A program made the translations under genes and the position numbers. This document shows positions 45,801 through 57,800 of a DNA stretch of 64,000 nt, in pieces. The DNA comes from Sphaerolaimus hirsutus (lineage: Eukaryota > Nematoda > Chromadorea > Monhysterida > Sphaerolaimidae). The stretch spans positions 3,598,701 to 3,662,700 of the forward strand of contig OZ038450.1 of the NCBI GenBank assembly GCA_964036195.1, given 5' to 3'. The stretch's first letter is position 1. Each line of letters opens with the position of its first letter. Below the pieces are notes generated by a model that searched no databases, had not been told where the DNA came from, and saw only the letters and a program-made list of their open reading frames with translations.

Positions 45801-48800
45801 GTTGGAAACTTCGGGCCTGAACACACGCCACAAGACACTAGCACTTATGAGTTCACCAATCACCCTGGGTGATGGGAATAATTAATTGGCACTGCTGTGC
45901 TCTTCACTGTAAACTGTGCTCTGCATGTGTCTTGCAGTCGCATGCCGACAATAATTGCTGTTTGCCACTTTTCCACCCATTACCTAGTCCTAAATAAAAA
46001 TGCACTTGGTCGGGGAATTTTCTGAATGTTATCTATCGGGGCGCCTAAGCATTTAACAGAGTCAACACCTGTTAGCTTAACTAGAAACATAAAAACCTTT
46101 CTAAATCATTCCCAGACACTGCACCCTTTTAACTAAAATGTAAACTTGATAAAAACCTAATAATTATGACGTTCGACAGTACATATTGGGAAAATGCAAA
46201 AAGAAAAAACGAGAGTAATCACTCAATTAACTCATAATGTGGGTAACCTAATTAGCTTAATTAATGAATCACTAAAATAAAAATTAAAAATTAGCGTCAC
46301 ATGGGAAGTAATTAAATAATTAACGGAAAAGAAACAATTAATAAATTCATGGCCGCAGTAGTGTCCATTCGGGCGTACCGTCCTGGGGCTGCGGCTTCGT
46401 TGGCGGTTTTGCAGTGCACAGCGAACCGCACGTTCACTGTGACTTCCCTGTGCACCGCGGGTCGTCATTCGGTCGCACATGGTCGTTCTCGAGTCGTCGG
46501 AGTGTCTGCGCAAAATTGTCGTTACGTTTTTACGCATGATTAGTTAGCCATATTTCTACCTACAATCCCACCAGCCATTAATTTTTTACCTCCGGGCTAA
46601 AAACGACATGTTCAGAAAAAGTGTTTTTGCACCGTTTTTTGATTATTCAAAAGTCATGCCTTCTCTGCATTTTTCGGTGGACGGCTGCGGCAGTCACATG
46701 CCCTGGGGGTGCAAATATGGCTCGTCTTCATTTGAATTATGGCATCAGCTTTCTGCCGTGCCGGCTTTTTGTGCTCGAAACTTCGAAATTTTGGTTCCCG
46801 CTCAGGGCTCGATGTGAGAAAAAGTTTTTTCTTTTGGAAACTAATTAATCAGACTACTAATCTGTGTTATTTCACAGCATCGTGCCACTGTTGGATGGGC
46901 AGTTTGGGATCAACATTCAAGTTACCTGCTCGACCGACATGTCGCAGTCCGTGCGTGTGAAAATTGATCGTCGACAAGATTTTCTAATTGTTTTCATGGA
47001 ATATTAACAAGTATGTTTTTTGTTTGCTGATTATTTTTTGTTACAGAGTTGTCTGTTTCTCCTGATGACAAAAGTTGTGCATAAATTATTACACCTTAAA
47101 ATTTTTATAATTGACTTAGGCAAAAATTGTTTCGTATCAATTTTCACAATTACCATTTTCCATGTGGTGTTCTACCTGTTGCGCTGGAGCTTCCTCCGGT
47201 GGCAGTGGGATGGCCTCGACCGCGTCGTGGTGCTCGGGCGGCGGCGAGGGGGGCTCGGCTACGTTCTGCAGTGCCATGGCCGCCATGTCGTTGCTAATGG
47301 GGGAATATTCTTCATTAGGGCGGTAAACTGGTTCGACAACGGGCACCACTTCCTCCAACACCGGCACACCCTCCTCCCGCGCGTCTGCGGAGGAGTCAGA
47401 GCCCGCGGTGGCGGTTTCAATGTCAGACAAACATTCCGCCTGCAGTTCTTCTTCGAGGGCCGGGTATCTGTCCGGTTCGACTAGTTCTTTCAAGTCGGCC
47501 CGCGGGCGCCATTCCGGAGGCCAAAATCCCAACACGTTTCCCCAAATTTGGCCTGACTCGTAAGAGTAAATCCGGTCGGCTTTGTGCTCGACCGTCAGAA
47601 ACCGGTGGAAAAAGGTTGACCACAACATGGTCTCGGCGTTGGCCACCACGATGCGCACACATTTGGCGCGGGAGGTGGCTACGTTTCCCCGGGGCAACTC
47701 CGCTACAAATCCAACTCTACCGTACGCCTTCTTGGGATCGGCATCCAGCTGGGCGGAGTCGGTTGGCGGGCTGCCGCGCACGCAGGAAATGATGACCACT
47801 TCCGCTTCCCGGGCCTGTGCTTTGTCGGCAGTAATTATGCGGGTGGCCCAGTAGGCCGCGTCGTGTTCTGTATGGGCTACTAGTCGACTAATTAGGGCGC
47901 GCGCCTGCGCCGCATAAAAACACACAATTAGCAAACTAGCGGGATCTGTGAGATCTGCCCAGGGCAGGGTGGGATCTTCTTTCACCGTGGCCACGAGGTA
48001 GTCGTACAGGTGCAGGATGATGCGCAGCTCCTTCTTGTTGATAATGGACATGCCCTCTTTTGATTCGCAGCCCTGGTGCACCAACGTTGACGACAGCATG
48101 ACGCCATCCTCGAAGTCGCCAGGCGCGGGCAACATAGTGGCGCCGTGCGCTGCGGTGTCGTTGTAGGCGCGTAGCAGTCCGTTGTACGCCGCCACTGAGT
48201 TGGCCTGAATGAGCTGGCGATGCCCGCGGAACACTGTTTCCAAGTGAACCACGGGGCATAATTGGTATTGTGTGAGCCTATCAATGAGGGTGGGGTCGGG
48301 TTTCAGGACAGGCTCCACCCAGTCTTGCACGCGAATCATACGCGTCAATTGTTTACTGTCTCCAAATAGAAGTAGCATGCCGTTCACTGGGAGCTGAGCC
48401 GCCTGAACCACGCTAATTACTGCAGCGTCAGACGCCAAAGACGCTTCGTCAATAATTACTGCACACGCAGTCACACTTTTTATACGGGCGTCGTGGGCGG
48501 AGTCTAAAGTGACATGGATTTGACCGGGCTGCACCACCTCCAAGAACACCCGGTGCAGCCTGACCGTAGCCCTGACATATTTAGACAGCGCCCTACGTAG
48601 CACCTTACCCCAAAATCCCTGATCAGCTAAACTAGCCTCACCAGCCCGGGCGCCCGCCACGCCTGCCTCGAAGTCATCGAATGGCTGCTCGTCTCCATCG
48701 TCGGCGGTGAGAAAGGGCACCTGTTCGGTCAGCTGCGCGCGTATGACGGCGTCGTCCGTGCAGTTGTTGATGATTTCGTCCACCAGTTCGTAGTCCTTCT

Positions 48801-51800
48801 TGGCGCCGTCGTACTTTTCCAGCGCTGCCGTCCATTCGGGGCTGAGGCGGACGATGTTGTGGCCGGTTCGCTGTGCTAGGGTGTGCAGGGTTGGCAATTG
48901 GGTCGCGGGGGTGGTGTTATAAGTGGGGTCAGTTTCCCACATGGGACTCAAAACGCGCACCGGAAATGCCGCTCTTAATTTCAAAAACTCTTCAAAACCC
49001 TCCAGTTTTTGCATTTCAGAAAATGGCGTATCAGCCATGGCGGTCCATTTCGCGCGTTCCCGCAATAAAACTTCTAAAGCCCCAAAAATATCCCGCTGCC
49101 CTAATTTATTCAGATTGGTCAGGGCCCTGCGCGCGCCTTCGTCGGCCGCCGAGTTGACCGTGCACGTGATGAGCGTCGAATGGTATTTGGCGTTCGGCTG
49201 CTTGTCCGATGGCAAGTCGGAGCCCGCGCGCACCCTGGGTCTCGGGTTATAATAATTATAGCCGCGTGAGCACACATACGCCAGTTGATTTTGTGTGGTC
49301 GTCTTCCCGGACCCGAAAGGCGAGTCACACATAATCAAAAGGGGTTTGCGCATTCGCACGGCTGTGATCACAGCTCCTAAAACTTCTACCTGTCCCTGCT
49401 GCGGTAGAAACTCACCTAATTTGGCCTGAATCATCTGTTCGTTTTTTCCTCTGAACAGTGATTCGTACAACTCATTAGCCTCGCGGCTAATTAGCGCCCA
49501 GTCAGTTTCGTCATCCAGCAGACGCAAATTCAATATCACTGCTAATTGGATTTGTGCCTCCAGGGTGAGTACTTTTGAGCCCTGCACTACTTTTGGCACC
49601 CAGCCGACCGGCGCTTTGTTCAAGGCGGCTTGCAGCGACCGCATGGTTCGGTCGTAATTGGGCGAGTCGTTCGAGCCGCGCACCATGTATCTTCCACTCT
49701 CCAGGGTTCGGGGCAGTGCTGATTGCGACGCCGCCATGTCCAACTTCGCACGCAGCATTGTAGTGGTTGGCTCTGATTCCACGCTGGTAATTCTGACTGA
49801 TAGATTGGGGCTGCCCGCCGCTGGTTTGTCTTCGTCCGGTCTGGCCAGCACCAAGCTCAACACCGACATGGGCGTCGCCTGGTTCAACAGCTGTGTCTGC
49901 GTGTTCACCTGCTCCAGCAAACGCACGCGCTGCTCTTCTGGTCCTTCGAAAGTGTCAGCTTGCAATTCTTCTGGGTCCGGGCGGCGCACCATAATATCGC
50001 ATGCAGTGCCCTGCGGCGTGTGCTCCCAGGACACATGTGCGCACACATCCGTTGCGCGTTTCGCACAAAACCGCAAAAATGACTCGTTATAGCAATGGGA
50101 AGCTGCTAAAATGCCCAATTTATACCTGAGAAACGCGTCCATGTTGTCTCGGTTTTCTGTGTCTGGCTGGATGCCCGTTGTGCTGATATCCTCGGCCGTG
50201 GCGACCTGCAGCCCGTACGCATGGCCGTAGAATTCGTCGCCAAACACGTCCAGATCATTCAAGTCGTGATACTCGACATGGGCCAGCCCCAACTGTCCCG
50301 CACTCAAATTTTCCACCCTACTGTCACTTACATATTCTCTGTGTAAGATGACCAACTTTTCCGGCCCGGCATCGCCCCGCTCCGTAGCGCCCAGCGGTTC
50401 CAGATTTTTGTAATTCGACGGCGTGAAGGCCGCTCGCAGCCGCGCTGTTTTCCAGTCGCTCGTGTAGGGCTGGTAGCCGGAAGTGTCGCCGCGCGTCAAT
50501 GTACGTGCCGCTTGAGTGACGCGCCGCGTGCCCTGCGTACTCACGACCACGGGGGCGGCAACGTTTAAGGGGCACTTTGTCTGATTACCCCATATCGCGA
50601 CGCCGGTAAACTCCCAGTACCGGGGATTTTCTATTTTTTGTGCGATTGCGGTCGCCGAGAAACGCATCCCGTGGCGCACCAGGGGCAGGAACATCGAGGG
50701 GTGTTGTTTCTGAATTCTCGCGCACAAATCCACCAGCTGGGTGGTCCGCTTGTCCCTAGCCGCCTTGGCCCGCTTATTCGAATAATAAAAATACGGATAG
50801 GCTTCATCCGCATTCACCCACTGCTCGTTTTCGCTGAGTATCGCCATCGTCTGCTCAGAAATTCTCACATGGCACTGATACTCAACATGCCCGTCGGCGC
50901 CCGAGTCAATATACACCCTATCTACCCAACCTTCAAATTTCCCTCTGCTGGGGTAGATTTCCGGTCCATTTTGCATCTGCTGCGCGCGGTAAAGTTGTCG
51001 CGGGGGAATGGTTCCGCCGCCGCAGGCACCATGTGTATTTGTCTCCTTGGATTTAATGGGCGGGGCGTCTGCACCTTCAAATGGGCGTTTGCGAGAGGCC
51101 GAAGCCATTATAATTATAATAATGTGATAAAATAATTAATTGCGAAGTTTTATGAACGGGGAAAGTAACAAGAACTCGTGCGGTCCAGTTGCCCGTGGGC
51201 AAAAGGGGTGCACGAGCTTCCTAAAAACACACACACTTTCACACACACTTCATACCTGTTGTACCTGGTTTCGTGTTGTTTGACGCGACGGCGATGATCG
51301 TAACGGCTAATTAATCAGCTAATTAATCAATTTTAGTCGTCGCCGTATAATTCACTGTAAGAAGGGGGAATTAAACATTCACTGGTTGCCTTGCAACGAT
51401 CTGCATGAACTACATAAATTTTCTTATTAATATTGTTGAATAAAGTCACTAATGGGTGGGCATAATCAATGCACTCATACGGGCCGATAAAGCGAGGCGC
51501 GAATTTCTTACTAGGGGCCGTCAACTGAGTAATACGCGGCGTGTATACGCGTACCGCTTGCCCGTGTTGCACATTCAATCGGCGCGCACGGCGATTGGCG
51601 TAAAATTGCTCTTTTTGCTGCGCCTTTGCTAAAGCGGTGTGCGCTGCTTCGCGTGCTGTGGTCAGACGCGCGCCTAATTCATTTATAAGAGCGCGCTTAT
51701 GCGGCAATGAGGGCAATGCCTCGTTGTCAGGGGGAGGCTCGATCATACGCTCCCACATGGACGCAGCAGGCTTGCCAAATAGCAACGCATAGGGGGTGGT

Positions 51801-54800
51801 TTGCAAGGAAGGGTGTTTCGATGTATTGTACGCGTGTACAGCGGCGCCTAAATGTATGTCCCAATCGTCATGTGTACGATTTACGTAGTGTGATACTATT
51901 TCCATCAGAACACCATTCCTACGTTCCACCATTCCGTTGCTCTTGGGGGTGTACGCAAATGATGTATGTTGGGTCGCGTTCAAATATTGTAGAAGCTTGG
52001 CAAAAGTGCCCTCGGTAAAGCTAGGGGCGTTATCACTGAGTATAATGGCCGGCACACTAAATATAGGCAAAATGTGCAACAGAAATGCAAATGATACTGT
52101 GTCTTGTTTTATGTCGGGAACGGGCACAGCAATTCCAAAACGTGTGCACTGATCAACAAATACTAACACATGTCGGTTTCTGCGTTTCGTGGTTAGTAAA
52201 GGTCCTATTGCGTCTACCGCTATCACATCACCTGGCCTTTTGGCTACCTGGCGGCACACCATTTGAGTTCGCATTGCCGCTCTGAGACCTTTCTTGGCGT
52301 TGCACGAAGGGCAGGTGGCAACCCAGCGCGCACTTTCTGGCCGCATTCCTGGAAACCACGCGAATTCCTGTAATCTTTCAAATGTTTTTATTATTCCTAA
52401 ATGGCCCGCCGTAGGGTGATTGTGAGCTAATTCTAACACGAATGGAACTAATTCCGACGGAATACATACGGGGTCGTATAATTGTATACCTGGTATTTGG
52501 GACGTTCCCGCCTGGCGACGTAACAAACCGTATTGGTCAATAAAATACGGCGCGGCGCTGTAAAAATTATCTGCGCGACACACTTCTATAGTTGTGGCTA
52601 TGTACGGTTCTTCTGCTTGTAGTCGCTTCAATTTGTCAACCGAAGTCATTGGAGGTAGTGCCATAATCGTACTGCGCTTGTTTACACTCGTCAAACCCGG
52701 AACAACTTCATTTCCGGCTCCTGAACCACCAGCCATTGTTCCGGTTCCAGGCGCTTCCGCATTCCGCTGCCGCTCTCGCAGCCCGGGTGACTCCGCCTCT
52801 TTTCGCCCGCGCGTCCGGTCGCTGATTGGTCGCAGTAACTCCGCCTCCTCGTTTACGCTGATTGGCTGGTACGCTGTCCTGCTTGCCGCAGCTACCGTAA
52901 CCTGCTTATCGTGCGGGATAGCGATTTCACGGCACGTAACTTGTGCGAACTGCTCAAAAGCCTCATCCAGGTCCTTTTTCTCGTCGAATACCACTGGTGC
53001 GTCTTGTCTTCTGGATAATGCATCTGCTAATTCGTTGCTTTTTCCCCGCAAATGCTTGAACGTGATTTGATACGGCGTAATTGCTAAAGCGAATTTGTGC
53101 AGCATGGCGTGCGGGGTAGTCTCTAAATTAGGATTCTTTACCCACGAAATACTCTTGGCGTCAGTCCAGACTTCAAAGGGCCGTCCCGCCAGATAACAAT
53201 GCCAATTACGTATGCTTTTGTAGATTGCACACGCTTCCAGGGAAATCGCTGGCCATTTGCTTTGGGTTGCACCTAACTTCCGGCTGTAAAAGGCACATGC
53301 ATGTAGTATTTTCTCGTCCTCTGCTCGTTGTGCTAGCACGCCTGCAACAGCAATTTTAGAGGCGTCCGTGATAATTATAAACATACGTTTAGGATCGGGA
53401 AATTGCAGACATGGGCTTCCTAACAATGCTTCCTTGAGCTTATGGAAAGCTTCCAGTGCCTTGGGTTTCGATGTCAAATCCACCGGGGTGTCGCTATTGT
53501 AATTTTCTCTTGGTCCCGTACGCGTGAGATTTGACAAGGGTACAGCTAGCTCTGCGCATCTGTGAATCATGCGTCTGAAAAAACCGATAGCTCCCAGGAA
53601 TCCTTTTACCTCTTTTACGGTAGTGGGTACCGGCCAGTCCTGAATTATGTGCCGTTTATCATCTGGTACGCACACGCCGTCACGGCCAATCATAAATCCT
53701 AGAAAGCGTACAGCTGTGACGCGTGCGAAAAAACACTTTTTCGGACTAATTTTGAAATTATTCCTAATTAGTCTTTCTAACACCTGTCCTATGTCATATA
53801 AATGTGTTTCCCAGGTTGCACTATAAATCAGTAAATCGTCGATGTATAATAATACATTTCGATGTATTAAACCGGCCATAGCTAATTCAAAACAGCGCTG
53901 CGCTAAACTAGGTGAGCATTTTAATCCCATGGGTAAACGTTTCAGTTGAAATTGTCCAAAAACGTTTCTGAATGACGTGATGTGTCGATCATCTGGATGC
54001 AAAGCAATGTTATAGAAAGCTTGGTTTATGTCAGCACTGCTAAAAATACTTGCAGCTACATAAAGATTCGACTGTTTCATCTAAGCGGGGTAATGGGAAT
54101 TGGGGAGCGTGCAAAACAGCGTTCAGGCGTCTGTAATCAATTACCATCCGCTTCGATCCATCCGGTTTGGATACCACCAACGTGGGGGCACAATACGGGC
54201 TCGTACTGGGCTCCACGATGTCGTGCTCGATGAGGCATCTCAAATGATTTTCTAAGTATTGCTGATCATCCAGACTCAACCGGTACATTCTGCATGCAAT
54301 TGGCTTTTTGTCCACCAATTGCAACCGGTAGTCCACTAACTCGCTGTAGCCGATGTCATACTTGTGTCGGGCAAAAGCTTCTTTGTACTGCAAAATCACC
54401 TTTTTCAGTTCCTCTCTGCGTTCGTCCGTCAATGTTTCTGGCACGGTAAATTCCATCACGTGTCCATCTGGACATGCAACTTGCAGTGGAGGTCCTAATT
54501 TGTCTTTGGCTACTTTGGGGGGAGGTTCAGTCGCTTGAACCTGCCGACACACATCTCTGTCATAACACTGCTTCACCCATTCAGCGGGGGGGTCTCCAGG
54601 TTTCACTTTCAGCACGCAATCCACTGGTTCGACCACCGCAATACGCTGTCCTACCTGTAGCACTACAGGCTGGTTTCGTACGTTTGCACATCTCACCTGA
54701 AACACAGGGGCACTAGTTTCATAGGCCGCTGAAGCAGCCATAACGCCACAGCGTTCACCTACCGTATCCAATCCCATGACCGTAAATAACTTTTCATCCA

Positions 54801-57800
54801 TGGGGGCAGATAACTTTGCGGTCACTAACGCTTCATGTCTAGCCTGAACTTCTATTTTTTCGTTCACAATAGCGTAGATTCTGCGCTGCTGCACTTCCGG
54901 GTCGGGATTGTCAAAGGGAATTATCGCGTTAGCCGTAGGGATTCGTAGTTCTCTTGCAGGTAGGTCTACTACCATGTGCCGCAGGACGTCTGCGCCAATT
55001 AAAATTTCACCTGCTAATCCGTTCACTGCCTGAAACACAATCCCGAAGGTGTGGTTTCCCATGGTTACCGGTGTTTCCATCTGTCCCAATACCAAAAGTT
55101 TCGAGTCTGCTGCACACCTGAGGGCTCCAATAGGTGAAACTTCATCATGCTTAGTAGCCTTTTCCTTGTGCCGCATCAGCACGTCTCTGTTGCATAATGA
55201 GCGCATGGCGCCTGTGTCCAGTAGACATCTCCGATATTCTCTCCCGTCAATGGTTATGGTAATGGATGGGCTGTAGTACACATGCACAATCTCTTCACGT
55301 CGATTGGCTACTTGATGGATGTTGTCTCTTTCTTCCGTCGAGAAAGTGATCATGCACACCGATTCTTCTTCCAGATCGCATTTTCTGTTGATACTGTATT
55401 GTATAGCGGGAAAACGACGCGCGCCCGTGAGTGCGGGCATGCCACTTGGCATTCCCACACACGGGTTAATTACCGTTCTTACCTTTACCTGTTCGCTAGG
55501 GTGGTCCTCAGCCAATTCGACAATGATATTGGACTTTTCTTCTGTCTTTGGTCGCCTTTTGATTTTTTCCTTTGCCCTGTTCACCAAAGTCACGGCCGTT
55601 TCCGGCGCTGCAGCCATGAGCGCGGCTAGTAAATACTGCATGGTGACCAGTGCACATATCAGATAGATCCATACTTGTAGCCAGGTGCGCCAGGTGTCAA
55701 AATCCCACCATCCCAGCGCTAATACCGATTTTGCCAAGGTTCGATGTCTTTGCATGTGTGATTCCACTCTCGGCTCCGCCCCCTGCGTAATTTGCCGCAC
55801 GATTGAATATGCATGCCATACGTCATTCAGGGTGGTCGTCGGCAATAATTCTGACAAGTTGTACATAGTCGTGGCGGCAAAAATCTGATGATGCACATCC
55901 CTGACTTTTTCCTGTTGCCATTTCTGCGGAAAACTGTGTGTGTTATACATAGGTAAATGTTCCAGGCCGCCGACTTCCGGTAGATATTTGTACCACTGTC
56001 CATTTAACATTACCACACGATTGTGCGCATTGGTGCATGAGCCCGGGATCGCTTGAAAATGCAAAATGTTTGTCAACCTATTCATGTGCAACGTCACATT
56101 CTGCCCGTGTACACTAACTTGCACAGGTACTGTTTCGTAGCATTCTGGAGACTTCTTCTCTTTCATGATCTCGTATGTTTTTACCGCAAAACATTTGTGA
56201 ACCAAAAATCCGTCCGGCGCGGGTTTGGCAATTATTTCATTATCATTCATGTACCAGCGGGCTGTCGTAGTGGCGTGTTCACTCATAGCCAGGCGCACAA
56301 ATTCTTGGAAGTGTTGCACATTCTTGCAGGTGGCTACGGCCTGTGCACGCATGGTTTGCTCTGCTGTTTCGTATACTGCCTGCATGCTGGCTGCTAATTG
56401 GCCTGCGCTCACTATTCCCAGCGTGGGTCGACCTTGCGCTCGTTTTTGTCTGACGCTTCGAATCACTGCCTTCTCAAATGGCGCCACTACAATATCCTGG
56501 TCCGATTTCCATAATTTAATGCCGCATGACTCAACCTCTTCATGGGCTCTGAAAGACAATGATAGCGTATGATCATCGGCTAGCCAGATATCCTGTCTAA
56601 TGCGTCCATGCATTTCACGCCATTTTTCATAAGGGCATTCCGCCTTCGGGTTCGGTTTCCATGTTAATTGACTGCCGTCTTCTAGGGTGCATGCACCCAT
56701 TTCATAATTGCACTTACTAACATCACCCAGCGTGCTTTGCATGGTGTTGGCTCCATATCTCATTCGTACTTCCCCTCGAAACAGCCCACAGTGTGGCGTC
56801 GTTTCACTCACCCATTTGCAACAGTACAGTCCATGTCCTGAGTAGCTAACATTGGTGGGGTATTGAGTGTCCCATGCGTTGTCCAAATCACTCACAGGGG
56901 TCATGGGCCCATCGTTGCACTTGTGATATTTAATCATGCCTTCGCACTCGGCGGCGCCCACAGATCGGGGGTTAGAATCAAACTTTTCCAGCGTGACGTC
57001 GCCCCAGAAGTTCTGATACGTCTTTGCCGTTCTGATAGAGGCCACACACCTGTGTGCTGCCGCACGATATTCTACCATATTTCGCTTGTAGATTGTCAAT
57101 GTCAATTTTCGTGGCCGTTCTAATGACGCCGTAGTGTCAACAATAGCCGTGCAATTGGGTAGGGGGGGGTACGTGTATAAATCGTAGTGATCCGTCAAGT
57201 CACTGCAGAGCAGTGGGAACGAGGGCATGGTAGTCGCGCCCGCGCCCGGCAAAAAGGCTAATCCCATTATAATTAACCCAACTGCCAATACGAAAAACAG
57301 CGACTGTGCGACCTGAGGCATGTAGGGGGGTTCTGAATATGCGCGCGGCGCGGGGCGCACCCCTTCCTCAGTAGACAGAAAACCCATATACCTGTCTACC
57401 TGGTTGCTGGAGCCAGTACGTGGCGGCAGGGCGGCCGGCGTGGCGTACAAAAACGGGTCCAGGCTGATGTTCATGAGCACATCCAGGGGCACCTCAGTCA
57501 GCGTGTCCGAGTGGTCGTCTGCAGGGCAATTAGGCCACAACGTACAGTCCGTTTCTCTCAAATCATGCATTCCAATCCTGCGTAGAAAGGCCAGCCAAGT
57601 AGTTCGAAACAAGTAACCTTTTTCAGTTCGCATGTATGCCCACGGTTTGATCCAGAATTCCCGCTCCTGCGCGAGCACATGCATTCCAGTAGTGCGCTGC
57701 TGCTCTTCGGGTGACTCTGGAACCAGTTCGTCAGGTTCCTCATCCTCTAATTCCAAGCCTTGCATCACAGGGATTAATTTATTAACAGGACGTATCATCA

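Noticed and set aside
46232..46537. LTR frame of 101 codons as a real accessory gene
   Set aside because: Intact in both LTRs, but they are young copies of one sequence, so intactness is not evidence of selection. Listed only as a possible upstream exon.
47020..51135. Several plus-strand frames of 60-165 codons across the helicase region
   Set aside because: They are antisense shadows of the GC-rich helicase frame, with no motifs and unlike composition.
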